DNA of 64,000 nucleotides from Hygrocybe punicea. Lineage: Eukaryota; Basidiomycota; Agaricomycetes; Agaricales; Hygrophoraceae. A program made the translations under genes and the position numbers. Positions 12,441 to 23,670 of this stretch are shown in pieces. The stretch covers positions 4,712,001 to 4,776,000 of the forward strand of contig OY744461.1 of NCBI GenBank assembly GCA_963556145.1, read 5' to 3'. The notes under the pieces were generated by a model. The model saw only the letters and a program-made list of their open reading frames with translations. It did not search any database and had not been told where the DNA came from. Numbering within the stretch: position 1 is the first letter of the stretch; each line of letters begins with the position of its first letter.

Positions 12441-12599
12441 TGGGGCTTGGGTTGACAGACCCGTGAAAACCCGTCACCCGCGGATAATGGGTACGGTTTT
12501 GACAAGGTGTGCAAACCGAAACACCGTACCCGAACCCGAATTACCCGTTTTGGAATAACCGCGGGTAAACCTGTACCCGTGCTGTGCCCTAGAGGGGCC

Positions 12600-13076
12600 A
12601 GAACAGGCCAGGGAGGGGGGGGAAGCAGAGGGGGGGTGGGGGATGGGTGGCGGGAGTGCAGGGGGGTTGAGGGGAGGTAGGGGTGAGCTGGATGGGGTGA
12701 TGGGAGGGCAGAGAGTGGGGGGGGAAGCCTGGGTGATCATTCCCATGTCAGTCCCCCTCCAATACAGTCAATTAAACTGAAAACTCACCAGGAACAGCAG
12801 GGGGTGGGTGCACCACAACCCCTGCTGCCCTCAGAACTCCCCCATGGTGCTCAAAAGCAGCCGGAATGCGCCCCTCTTGCTGGGGGCACTGGTGACACTG
12901 TTGCTGTCCATTGGTCAACTTGGGGGGGCCAAAAAGTTGCCTGGAGGGGGGTAGGAGATAGTAGAGGGGGATGGGAAAGTTGTGGGGTGGCAGGAGCAGC
13001 AGGAAGCCGGCAGGAGAGTTGGGAATGGAAGGGATAGGATGTTGATGAGCAGAAGGTTTTGAGTTCGGCTGAGTGT
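12600..13076. other. Intergenic G-rich DNA between two hAT-like elements
   Basis: G-rich runs at 12600-12725 and 12930-13030. No supported gene. Confidence 0.4.
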
Positions 13077-13582
13077 TAGTGTTGCCGAAGTTCAGTTCGG
13101 TCCGGTTCCGACCCTTTTTGGCGGAACCGCGAACTGAACTTGGGGTCCGGTTTGGCGCATGGCCAAACCTGGACCCAGACGGCATCGAACCGTCTGTCCG
13201 CGTTCGGTCTGGGTTCAGACGCGGTCTGAACCCCGGACCGAGGTGGGCTCACCCCGTGAGCTCTGTTCTCCTCGCGAATGGCAGGCACGTATCAATTGAT
13301 ACGGTGCTGCACTTTGCGAGGTAGATGGGCTGCGGGGGAGCCGTCCGGCGCTGCTGCCGCTGCCACTGCTGCTGTTGCCGTTGCTGCTGCCGCTGTTGCT
13401 GCTGCTGCCGGCATTGCTGCTGCCGCTGTTGCTGCTGCTGCTGGCATTGCTGCTGCTGCTGCTGGCTGTCGTGGTTGTCGTTGCTGTTGTTGTTGCCGCC
13501 GCTGGTGTTGCCGCTGTCCCGCGTTGGATGGCTTGATGCAGCAGCAGCAGCTGCTGCTGTTGCTGGCATTGCTGCTGCCGGC

Positions 13583-13616
<34 letters not shown>

Positions 13617-14225
13617 TCACTGCTGCTGCTGCCGTTGCTGCCGGCACTGCTGCTGGCTGTTGCCGTCGTCGTTGCCTGGTTGCCGTTGCCATTGCCGTTG
13701 CAGTTGCCGCCGCCGCTGGTGGTGGTGGTGGTGGTGGTGGTGGTGGTGGTGTTGCGGCTGTCCCGCGTCCGTTGGCATCGCGTTGGCGTTGGGATCCATT
13801 TTGTGTCGCGGTGGTGTGCTCGCGATGTGGTCGCGGTTGAGTTTCCTGTAACAGATAATATTAGTAAAGTTAAGATAAATGGTAAAACTTACCTGTGTCC
13901 ATGAACGCGACATTGTGTCGCGTTCATTGGCCTTGCGTTGTTGTTGTTGGTGAAGAAACCTTCATGTAATGGTCACATGATACCGTTTAACACGAAAAAG
14001 TAAGTAAAGAAATACGAAAAACAAATGAAATAAATACCTTAAAAATATCCGCGTTCGCGGTTTGGACGCGGTTTGGAGCCGTTCAGGAAATCCGGCCGGC
14101 CTCGAAACCCTGAACCGAACCTGTGGTCCGGTTCAGCATTTGGCTGAACTTAGACTGAACCCCGGGTTCGGTTCGGGGTTTGAACCGGGTTCGGCTAGGT
14201 TCGGAACCGAACTACGGCAACACTA
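13077..14225. mobile_element. Second non-autonomous hAT-like element, triplet-rich
   Basis: Terminal inverted repeats start TAGTGTTGCCGAAGTTC on the left and TAGTGTTGCCGTAGTTC read inward from the right. A perfect 8-bp duplication CTGAGTGT flanks them (13069-13076 and 14226-14233). Both ends are packed with GGTTCGG/CCGAACC-type subterminal repeats. Inside are one CGCGAA...ATCAATTGAT...GCGAGG unit (13273-13322), a long GCT/GCC tract and a minus-strand intron-like segment (13892-13846, GTAAGT...TTACAG, 47 bp). There is no transposase. Confidence 0.88.
13340..13760. repeat. Triplet repeat tract (GCT/GCC, then TGG)
   Basis: Interrupted GCT, GCC and GTT triplets to about 13720, then about twelve GGT/TGG units at 13720-13750. 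All six frames translate to homopolymer-like peptides, so the several overlapping open frames here are not taken as genes. Confidence 0.85.
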
Positions 14226-14233
14226 CTGAGTGT

Positions 14234-14937
14234 GAACGCTCTGGCTGTGGATTTTGAACTGAGTCTGAATTTCAGCCACAACTCCGGACCACCTTCACTT
14301 TCCTGACATTCTGCAGGCTCACACACACCACATGGGGACTCCTTTTGGTGGGATAAAATGTTGCATATATAGTGTAGAATATGCATGTAATTTACAGAAA
14401 ATTCGCGTGCACTATTCCAGCCGCGGCACCACAAACAGTGCCCAATTCTGCTATAAATCCCCCACCTGCCAGCTCAAATCCAACTGGACCCCCCAAAGAA
14501 ATTCACAGGGCCCCCCCACAACCCCTGCCAGCCCCCACACCCAACTCTGTGGCCATCCAACCAATCTGTTACCCTCCCGACCCCCCCCACTCTGCCTGGG
14601 AACAAAACTTGAACTCAGCTTATTGGTCAGCATTTGCCTAATTCATCAGGTCACGCATCTAAGCTCTGATTAACTACAGATGGCTGATATTTCCATATAT
14701 AGTGAAAGTGGTCACATGTGACTATGACTCCTGTGATCAGCTCAAAATTTAGCATATATGGTATAAAATTGCCTTATATGGTTAGACTGGTCACATGTGA
14801 CTGTTACCATTATGATCAGCAAAAAATTTGGTATATAATATCAAAAATTACCTTATATGGTTAGACTGGTCACATGTGACTGTCACACCTGGCCTGAAAT
14901 GTTTATACTAGTCAGCAGTTCAATTTTCAGCTCATTC
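14234..14937. other. Intergenic DNA with a triple repeat
   Basis: C-rich 14450-14600. At 14690-14890 a unit of about 83 bp occurs two to three times, each with GGTCACATGTGACT followed by ATGATCAGC or GTGATCAGC and ATATATGGT-type blocks. No gene recognised. Confidence 0.55.
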
Positions 14938-16330
14938 TAATAGTTTGTAACAATCCTGGGGTAGACGTAGTTTAGGATAAAACTTTTCTTTGTTGTCAAC
15001 ATAATATAAGCATAGTGGGTGATTGATGTCAGCAGGTGCAAAAGTGATAAACCAAGTCGGAGCACCAATATAGGATATCAGAGACCAAATCTCATTTCGC
15101 ATGTATTTTTTGTTAGTAATTGAACCTTTGACCTGACCAGCTACATGATCCAAGTCTGATATAAGCCTATAACATGCTTTTTTTCAGGGGTATCTGGTTT
15201 GACTCTATCACCTCTAGACAGTCTTTTAGAGAGATCATCTAAAACAGCTGTATTGATATTCATCAAGTGATCTGCAATATCATTGAAATTATGTTTATTA
15301 GTCAACAGATATCCACCTGTTGTACTGTCTTTAATCTGTTCCTGATTGAATGCAATCAGTGGGAAATAGGGATCGGTTTGAAATCTTTTATCATGGTACA
15401 TCAAAAAATGCCTTTTATGCATCATATCACTGATGCTTAAAACATCTTTGTCAATGCTGCTAATACCGCCCAAGCCATATGGAAATAGGCAGGGGAACAT
15501 CATAGGATATAACTGAGGATTATTAAAGAACGATTCTGGATTTCTAGCATGGCTTATGGCAAGAACACCACCATGGTCATCTATCAAGTGCTTTGTTGCT
15601 CTAGCTATTAATGCCTTTGGACTTGTAATATCTAGATTTTCACCAGTTACTCCACTAACAACAAAGGGACAAGGCCCATCTTCCACACCATCTTCCTCTT
15701 CATTGTCAAATGCACTAGTGGCTTCCGGTTCTTTATTTGTGTCTGCTGGTCGATATGCAACCACAACAGGAATTCCATGATCTGGATATTGTTCTAGATT
15801 TTCATAGACATGTTTTTCAATGCAACCAATTGACCGCATACAGCACACCCACCTTCTTGGAAACATTCAGGTGATGTATCTGTACACCAGTTTCGAATTA
15901 TTGTTTCTTTCAATTCAATAGATGGCAGAGAAGGAGGAAATGATTGCACATCTGAGTTCTCCAATTCTTCTTTCATTTTAGTCTGAGATTCTTCATTTCC
16001 GCACTCATATGTTTCTGTCATTTGTTGTCATTTGTACCACTCTTTATACTTATCTTTATTTGATTTAATATCATGCACATGAAAAATAGAAACATGAGTA
16101 TCACAAGCTGAACAATTATGCCTCATTAATGCCACAGATAGTTCTTGCCCATGTAATCTTCGTAATGTCTTTGACAAATATATACCATGTATTGTTGTTA
16201 TTTCTCCAATATCCTTCACCATCAACTTTGGCAGAAGTTCATGTAAAGGCATTTTAACACACGCATATTTTTTTCTATCTTCATATAAAATGTTGACTGT
16301 CTGTTCATCAATATGCCCCATGTATTTGAA
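14938..16330 (-). pseudogene. Truncated Helitron Rep-helicase remnant
   Basis: This matches 48277-50210 closely and in the same orientation. It lacks the 3' two-thirds (similarity starts abruptly at about 14938) and has a 550-bp internal deletion (49145-49694 of the larger copy) with AG microhomology at the junction near 15809. It ends exactly where the giant palindrome begins at 16331. It keeps CGA at 16160-16162 where the larger copy has TGA, and AAG near 15595 where the larger copy has TAG. It shares the A7 frameshift site (15178-15184). Confidence 0.85.
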
Positions 16331-17109
16331 CACTTCAGGCTACCCCCAAACCTGAACAACTAGTTACAACTCACCTCTAGTACTGAACCATCTACATGTT
16401 GGTAAAAGTACTGGGCAGCCCTGGGACAAAACCATTGTCCCTGGGACGAAACGTTGGGATGTCCCATTGTCCCTGGTCTGGTGTATGGGATGGCCCATGG
16501 GATGACATTTGGTGTTGTGGGGGTGTCTGGGGGCATTTGGGATGTCCCTTCCCTAGCTATTCAATAGAAAACTCAGAGTGATGACAGCATCTAATTATAA
16601 ATTTCCAGGCCTTGTCATAGCCACTATGGGTACCATGGGTGCTATGGCATAGTATAAGATTGTACATACTTATTCTTTTAAGAGTCACAGAGCTGATTGT
16701 CCTTCAAGGTCAGTGGCAGGGTGTGAAGATACAGCAGTTGTTTCCACATATAAAGACAGAAGGAGTGGGACAGGAAAAGTGCTGGAGATGTTGGGTAATG
16801 AGATGGGATTGAGGGGGAGGATTGAGGGTGTGCTTCTAGTAAACCAATCCCTAGTGCATGTGGCAAGCTGAAGCTTGTAGGGGAGTAAGTGAGCAGAGCA
16901 GGCATGATATACAAAGAAAAGTAGGGCTACATAAGCAGAGGAGGCTGAGCTGAAAATTAAACACGTGTATTATGAAGAGCATTTGATCAGGATATCAGTG
17001 GTTATTACATTATTGGCTGTGCATACAATGGCTGACTGGGAAGCAGATGCAGAGGAGAGATCTGAAATTAGAGTGTGTCTTGAGGACAGTGGACTTGGGT
17101 AAGGAGACA

Positions 17110-17460
17110 TCTCACAGAGGCTTTATTGGGACATCCCACAGGCTTGTCTGGGATGTCCCTGTCAGCTTGCAGCTGAGGCTTTTGGACATCCCTGTCATCT
17201 TGTGGGACATCCCACCAAGGCTTTGGGACATCCCACAGCCTTGTCTGGGACATCCCTGCCAGCTTGTGGGACATCCCACCAAGGCTTTGGGACATCCCAC
17301 AGCCTTGTCTGGGACATCCCTCTCAGCTTGTGGGACGTCCCACCAAGGATTTGGGACATCCCACAGCCTTGTCTGGGACATCCCTGTTAGCTTTTGGGAT
17401 GTCCCACAGTCAGTTTATGGGATGTCCCACAACCTGGTGTGGACATCCCAATGTACAGGC
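17110..17460. repeat. Tandem repeat with GGGACATCCC palindromes (left arm)
   Basis: Units of about 60 bp contain GGGACATCCCAC, AAGGCTTTGGGACATCCC and TTGTCTGGGACATCCCT. GGGATGTCCC variants appear toward the end. The mirrored tract lies at about 21470-21820. The motif spacing and palindromy resemble subterminal repeats of DNA transposons. Confidence 0.8.
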
Positions 17461-17570
17461 TTGTGGGACTGCCTGCTTGCTCAGCATCTGCTAAGTCATA
17501 CAATAATAATCATTCCAATCCACATGTTACATAATTTTAAATCATTTACATTTAGCAACTTACTTAAAAT

Positions 17571-17890
17571 TAGGGAAATGCAGGGATAAGGGTAAATCCT
17601 TTTCCGCAGGTATCCGTACTCTTAAGAGTACGAGTACGGATACAGATTCTCATATCCGTGGGCTTCAAAATGAGTCAGAGATCATCCAAAACGGTCAAGA
17701 ATTGACTGAGATAGAGACTAAACATTGATTGGACTCTATCTCAGTCAATTCTTGACCGTTTCAGGTGATCTCCGGCTCATTTTGATCGCGAATCCGTGGG
17801 TAAAATCCGTGGATATTGCATCCGTATCTGTGGGGAGTACGAGTACGGATACAGACAAATGTATCCTGGGATTACCCCTGCATTTCCCTA
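17571..17890. mobile_element. 320-bp hAT-like MITE, with empty site in the other arm
   Basis: Ends read TAGGGAAATGCAGGG inward from both sides, fitting YARNG. The flanks repeat CTTAAAAT (17563-17570, 17891-17898). The opposite palindrome arm at about 21350-21362 carries a single CTTAAAAT-equivalent with uninterrupted sequence, a paired empty site. Inside is a hairpin of 24-25 bp arms at about 17694-17757 (GTCAAGAATTGACTGAGATA and its reverse complement). Confidence 0.92.
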
Positions 17891-18189
17891 CTTAAAATAG
17901 ACATTGCAAATCAAATAATTATTTTGCTTAATTATATACCTATCTACATTATCAGGAGATGAGGGAGGGTGGTGGTGGTGGTGGTGGTGTAGAGAAGAGG
18001 AGAGGTGGAAATGACCAGGGGAAATGGAGGGGGTGGGTAAGGGGAGAAGGGCAGGAGGTGGATGGGAGGTGGGGCTGGCAGGGGGCAGGAGATAGGCAGG
18101 GGGAGAAGAGGCAGGAGGAGAGAGGAGAGGGAAATGGGAGGAAACGGGAGGGAAATGGGGGGGACCTACAAAGTTACATACCGGGGTTA

Positions 18190-19080
18190 CCCACATGTCC
18201 ACCCCCCTCCCCGTTGCCCCTGTCGTCATCGTCGTTCCCATGTGGCCCTGTTCCCATTCGTGTTGCCATAGCCATCCCGTTTGCCATCCCGTCCTTGCCA
18301 TTTCCGTCCTCGCCATCCCCATTGTCGTTGTCCTTGTTGTCGCGGTCTCCGCTGTCATCATCCTGTTCCCTTGTCCCGGCCATCCTCGGTTCCATTGCCT
18401 GTTGTCCCGGTCCCTGTTCCCATCCTCACTGTCCTTGTCCTTGTCCTTGTCATCATCATCGTCGTCGTCGTCGTCCCCGTCCCCGTGTGGTGGCCCACAG
18501 CTGTCGGCCCCATGCCGTTCGTGTTGTCATTGCCGTCCCATTTGCCATCCCATCCTCGCCATTTCCATCCTCGTCGTCCCTGTTGCCGTCATCCTCGCTG
18601 TCCCGGTCTCGTTGTCCTCGTCATCCCGTTCCCTCGTCCCAGTCATCCTCGTCTCCATCATCCGTTGTCCCCATCCCCATTCCTGTGCTCACTGTCCTGG
18701 TCGTTGTCCTGGTCGTTGTCCCCGTTGTCCTTGTTGTCGCAGGCTCCATGGTCCTCGTTGTCCCGTTCCCCCTCCCGGTCGTTGTCCCGGTCCCCATGCC
18801 CGCTGCCCTACTCGTCATCCTCGTCTTCGTTGCCCCTGCCATTGTCATCTTCCCATTGTCGTGGTTCCCGGTTCCCGTTGTTGTCTTCCCCTTTTGCGTC
18901 ATGGTCGCGTTCGTTCATTTACCCCGTCGTCCTCATTCTCGTCATCCCCGTTCTTGCTGTAATGGTCGGCCTGGGTTGTCCCCATTCTGGACTGTGTCCT
19001 CCCTCCTTGTCGACTGCATCCGTGTCCGCCTGTTGGCCTTGTTCACGTTCGTTTGGCACGAGGGTGTGGCAAAAAAACCT
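18190..19080. repeat. GTC/GTT/CCC triplet tract (left arm)
   Basis: Cryptic repeats of GTCATC, GTCGTC, CCCCGT and TTGTCC. Large overlapping open frames in all three plus-strand frames and the mirrored minus frames at 20119-21103 come from composition. I found no domain in them. Confidence 0.75.
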
Positions 19081-19481
19081 AAAACTGTTTACTATTAATA
19101 ATTAGTTAGTAGAATACATGAAAAAGATAAATGAACCACTTACCTGGGGTGCTCTGGCATCCGCACCATTGTTTGTTGAAAGTGACAAGTCTTGTTGAAC
19201 TCGTGCACAAGACTTTCAACCGGCATTTGCCGATGTCTCAAATGGGGTTGAGTTGCCATATAGGGAAGGGTGGCTGGATTTTCTTATTATTATTACATGT
19301 ACTACAACACCTCAATGGCCAGGGCAAGACCCTGAAGAGATGTAGGTATGATACACCTACCCTGAGGGGAGTTCATGTATTTTATTTCATTTTATATGTG
19401 GAGATATTCACCATGTATTTTATGCCTCTACCAAAATTGGACCCTTAAACAGCTAACTTTGCGAGTACACATCTGAAAAAT

Positions 19482-19581
19482 NNNNNNNNNNNNNNNNNNN
19501 NNNNNNNNNNNNNNNNNNNNNNNNNNNNNNNNNNNNNNNNNNNNNNNNNNNNNNNNNNNNNNNNNNNNNNNNNNNNNNNNN
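19482..19581. other. Scaffold gap (100 N)
   Basis: Exactly 100 N, the usual placeholder for a gap of unknown size. It lies at the centre of the giant palindrome, where assembly commonly fails. Confidence 0.97.
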
Positions 19582-20149
19582 AGACAATCAAAAGTCCATA
19601 TAAGCACACACAATCATGAATGGAATGTGAGTGACAAGTTCATCATATTTTGGCTACAACACATTCCCTGCACCACCAACTACCAGGCACTTGTCTGGAA
19701 CACAATCTATACCTTACCTAGCACTCCTAGAATTAATTTTAGATTTTTCAGATGTGTACTCGCAAAGTTAGCTGTTTAAGGGTCCAATTTTGGTAGAGGC
19801 ATAAAATACATGGTGAATATCTCCACATATAAAATGAAATAAAATACATGAACTCCCCTCAGGGTAGGTGTATCATACCTACATCTCTTCAGGGTCTTGC
19901 CCTGGCCATTGAGGTGTTGTAGTACATGTAATAATAATAAGAAAATCCAGCCACCCTTCCCTATATGGCAACTCAACCCCATTTGAGACATCGGCAAATG
20001 CCGGTTGAAAGTCTTGTGCACGAGTTCAACAAGACTTGTCACTTTCAACAAACAATGGTGCGGATGCCAGAGCACCCCAGGTAAGTGGTCCATTTATCTT
20101 TTTCATGTATTCTACTAACTAATTATTAATAGTAAACAGTTTTAGGTTT

Positions 20150-21010
20150 TTTTGCCACACCCTCGTGCCAAACGAACGTGAACAAGGCCAACAGGCGGAC
20201 ACGGATGCAGTCGACAAGGAGGGAGGACACAGTCCAGAATGGGGACAACCCAGGCCGACCATTACAGCAAGAACGGGGATGACGAGAATGAGGACGACGG
20301 GGTAAATGAACGAACGCGACCATGACGCAAAAGGGGAAGACAACAACGGGAACCGGGAACCACGACAATGGGAAGATGACAATGGCAGGGGCAACGAAGA
20401 CGAGGATGACGAGTAGGGCAGCGGGCATGGGGACCGGGACAACGACCGGGAGGGGGAACGGGACAACGAGGACCATGGAGCCTGCGACAACAAGGACAAC
20501 GGGGACAACGACCAGGACAACGACCAGGACAGTGAGCACAGGAATGGGGATGGGGACAACAGACGATGGAGACGAGGATGACTGGGATGAGGGAACAGGA
20601 CGGCGAGGACAACGGAGATCAGTACAACAAGGACAACAGCAACAGGGACAACGAGGATGACAATGACAACGACGGGGACTGGGACCACGACAACGGCAAC
20701 GACAGCAATGGCAACAACGAGGACGGGGACAGCGAGGACAGCGAGGACAGCAAGGATGGCAAGGACGGCGGGGACAGGGATGGGGACGGGGACGAAAACA
20801 ACGAGGATGAGGGCGACGGGGATGGGGACAAGGATGAGGACGAGGACGACGAGAACGGGGATGGGGATGATGGCGAGGATGGGGATGGGGAAGCAAATGA
20901 CGAACACAAGGATGACGGGGATGGGGACGACAACGACAACGACAATGACAACGGGGTCGGGGACAAGGATGGGGACAAGGCCAAGGATGCGGAGGGGTGT
21001 GGACACCAGG
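20150..21010. repeat. GAC/AAC/GGG triplet tract (right arm)
   Basis: Reverse-complement counterpart of 18190-19080. It is close to the left arm from 20150 to about 20580, and beyond that only similar in composition, which suggests expansion or slippage after the arms separated. Confidence 0.7.
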
Positions 21011-22272
21011 GAACACCGGTATGTAATTTTGTTGGGCCCACCCTTTCCCTCCTTTCCCTCCTTTCCCTCCTTTCCCCTCCCCCTCCTCGCTCCTCCTTTC
21101 CATTCTCCCCCTGACTGTCTCCTAGTCTGTCCATTCCTAACCTGCCCCTTCTCCCCTGCCTATCTCCTGCCCCCTGCCACCCCCACCTCCCATCCACCTC
21201 CCATCCACCTCCTGCCCTTCTCCCCTTGCCCACCCCCTGCCATTGCCCTCCCTCTCCTGTCCTCTCCTCCATCTCCACCTCCCTGCCTCTCCCCTGATAA
21301 GTAGAATACCATGTATTTAGGTAAAATAATTATTTGATTTGCTATATCTATTTTAAGTAGTTGCTAAATGTAAATGATTTAAAATTATGTAACATGTGGA
21401 TTGGAATGATTATTATTGTATGACTTAGCAGATGCTGAGCAAGCAGGCAGTCCCACAAGCCTGTACATTGGGATGTCCACACCAGGTTGTGGGACATCCC
21501 ATAAACTGACTGTGGGACATCCCAAAAGCTAACAGGGATGTCCCAGACAAGGCTGTGGGATGTCCCAAATCCTTGGTGGGACGTCCCACAAGCTGAGAGG
21601 GATGTCCCAGACAAGGCTGTGGGATGTCCCAAAGCCTTGGTGGGATGTCCCACAAGCTGGCAGGGATGTCCCAGACAAGGCTGTGGGATGTCCCAAAGCC
21701 TTGGTGGGATGTCCCACAAGATGACAGGGATGTCCAAAAGCCTCAGCTGCAAGCTGACAGGGACATCCCAGACAAGCCTGTGGGATGTCCCAATAAAGCC
21801 TCTGTGAGATGTCTCCTTACCCAAGTCCACTGTCCTCAAGACACACTCTAATTTCAGATCTCTCCTCTGCATCTGCTTCCCAGTCAGCCATTGTATGCAC
21901 AGCCAATAATGTAATAACCACTGATATCCTGATCAAATGCTCTTCATAATACACGTGTTTAATTTTCAGCTCAGCCTCCTCTGCTTATGTAGCCCTACTT
22001 TTCTTTGTATATCATGCCTGCTCTGCTCACTTACTCCCCTACAAGCTTCAGCTTGCCACATGCACTAGGGATTGGTTTACTAGAAGCACACCCTCAATCC
22101 TCCCCCTCAATCCCATCTCATTACCCAACATCTCCAGCACTTTTCCTGTCCCACTCCTTCTGTCTTTATATGTGGAAACAACTGCTGTATCTTCACACCC
22201 TGCCACTGACCTTGAAGGACAATCAGCTCTGTGACTCTTAAAAGAATAAGTATGTACAATCTTATACTATGC

Positions 22273-22710
22273 CATAGCACCCATGGTACCCATAGTGGCT
22301 ATGACAAGGCCTGGAAATTTATAATTAGATGCTGTCATCACTCTGAGTTTTCTATTGAATAGCTAGGGAAGGGACATCCCAAATGCCCCCAGACACCCCC
22401 ACAACACCAAATGTCATCCCATGGGCCATCCCATACACCAGACCAGGGACAATGGGACATCCCAACGTTTCGTCCCAGGGACAATGGTTTTGTCCTAGCA
22501 CCCATGGTACCCATAGTGGCTATGACAAGGCCTGGAAATTTATAATTAGATGCTGTCATCACTCTGAGTTTTCTATTGAATAGCTAGGGAAGGGACATCC
22601 CAAATGCCCCCAGACATCCCCACAACACCAAATGTCATCCCATGGGCCATCCCATACACCAGACCGGGGACAATGGGATGTCCCAACATATCATCCCAGG
22701 GCTGCCCAGT
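22273..22710. repeat. Tandem duplication of about 220 bp in the right arm
   Basis: The block from TAGCACCCATGGTACCC through GGGACAATGGG occurs at about 22274-22494 and again at 22496-22706. The left arm has it once. The duplication arose in the right arm only. Confidence 0.8.
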
Positions 22711-23670
22711 ACTTTTACCAACATGTAGATGGTTCAGTACTAGAGGTGAGTTGTAACTAGTTGTTCAGGTTTGGGGGTAGCCTGAAGTGCAGAAGATCAG
22801 ATGTTGATCAGGAGGGGAGTTATGATATCAACAGTGCCCCAATCTATGATTGTGCCTTGCTGACTCAGCCGTGGGGAGCCATTAGAACAAGCTATCTAAT
22901 CAAGCACCTTTCAGTTTTTTGGTGAAAGAGATAACCAAACGCGGCCTTGTCCTGAAACAGTGGCAAGGCCCAGAATTTGATAAGTATGTAATACACGAGA
23001 AGAAACAGTGTGGTGCAACGTAAAAAAGGAGGAAGTGGTACAAAGGGTGGGTGCGAGAAACCAAAAAACTAGGGTCTACAAGGAATCAGGAGAATCAAGA
23101 AGAGGAAGAAAGAAGAACATACTCGGGAGGAGATGAGAGCATTGGTGATAGCAAAGTCTCCTCCAGAGTAAATAAGTAAAATGAAGTGAAACCGCGACAT
23201 GGGAAAGCAGGTAGAAACCCCAGGGTGAAACTCAAGGAAAGGAGAGGTGCAAGGGCTCTCGATCACAGAGGGCGAGTGCAGTCCGTACGAGTCTTGAACC
23301 GTAATGTTGGGCATGATTAGACTACAATAAAGTAAACTTTAAATTCAGCTAATCAAGCACCTTTCAGTTTTTTGGTGAAAGAGATAACTGAATGCAGCCT
23401 TGTCCTGAAACAGCTGCAAGGCCCGGAATTTGATAAGTATGTAATACACGAGAAGAAACAGTGCGGTGCTAAAAGCTAAGGAAATTGGTAGGAGAGAGTA
23501 GAGAATGGGGTGGAGTAAAAGTGTGGAGCAAAGGGATGGTCCGAGGTACACACAACGACACGAAAGGTCCAATAAAAGGGTGAGAGAAATGTGTCCGTGG
23601 GATACGAAATAAAAGGCAGCGAAAAGTGTCTGGGAAAAGTACGGAGATGCAATTGTGAGCACCGGTTGCC

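Larger units (their letters stand above)
5324..12591. mobile_element. Non-autonomous hAT-like DNA transposon, split by an LTR element
   Basis: Terminal inverted repeats start TAAGGCACGGCACGGGTA on the left and, read inward from the right end, TAGGGCACAGCACGGGTA. They fit the hAT end consensus YARNG. The flanks carry a perfect 8-bp duplication GAGGGGCC (5316-5323, 12592-12599), the size produced by hAT transposases. Ends are rich in short ACCCGTACCC-type subterminal repeats. Removing the nested LTR element and one 4-bp duplication leaves about 1.05 kb with no transposase. Inside are a GTCAATTGAC tandem repeat (5456-5890) and a GTC/GTT triplet tract (12225-12357). Confidence 0.88.
16331..22789. 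mobile_element. Giant imperfect palindrome around a scaffold gap
   Basis: The left arm 16331-19481 and right arm 19744-22789 are inverted copies. Outer ends read CACTTCAGGCTACCCCC inward from each side. Arm contents in order are a tract of GGGACATCCC-type repeats, a purine-rich tract, a GTC/GAC triplet tract, a splice-like segment (19143-19092) and a conserved inner block to the gap. The arms differ: the left has a 320-bp insertion, the right a tandem duplication, and the triplet tracts diverge at 18190-18600. It is therefore not a simple assembly mirror. No target duplication is visible at the outer ends (..TTGAA / CAGAA..). No protein is encoded. Confidence 0.75.

Noticed and set aside
13249..13904. 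Gln-, Ala- and Cys-rich frames
   Set aside because: Direct translation of GCT/TGG repeats within a non-autonomous DNA element; all frames are equally open.
17110..17460. CRISPR or regulatory array of GGGACATCCC
   Set aside because: Spacer parts are themselves repeats, and the tract is mirrored in the other palindrome arm as part of the element.
17959..21304. Large Val/Pro/Ser-rich or Asp/Gly-rich frames in both palindrome arms
   Set aside because: Triplet microsatellite composition keeps several frames open at once. No domain, splice context or conserved frame between the arms.
16331..22789. Giant palindrome as a pure assembly artefact
   Set aside because: The arms differ by a MITE with its target duplication, a tandem duplication and divergent triplet tracts. 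A mirrored misassembly would be identical. The central gap still leaves the junction unproven.
16331..22789. hAT-like assignment for the giant palindrome
   Set aside because: Its CACTTCAGG ends do not fit the YARNG end consensus and no 8-bp duplication flanks it.
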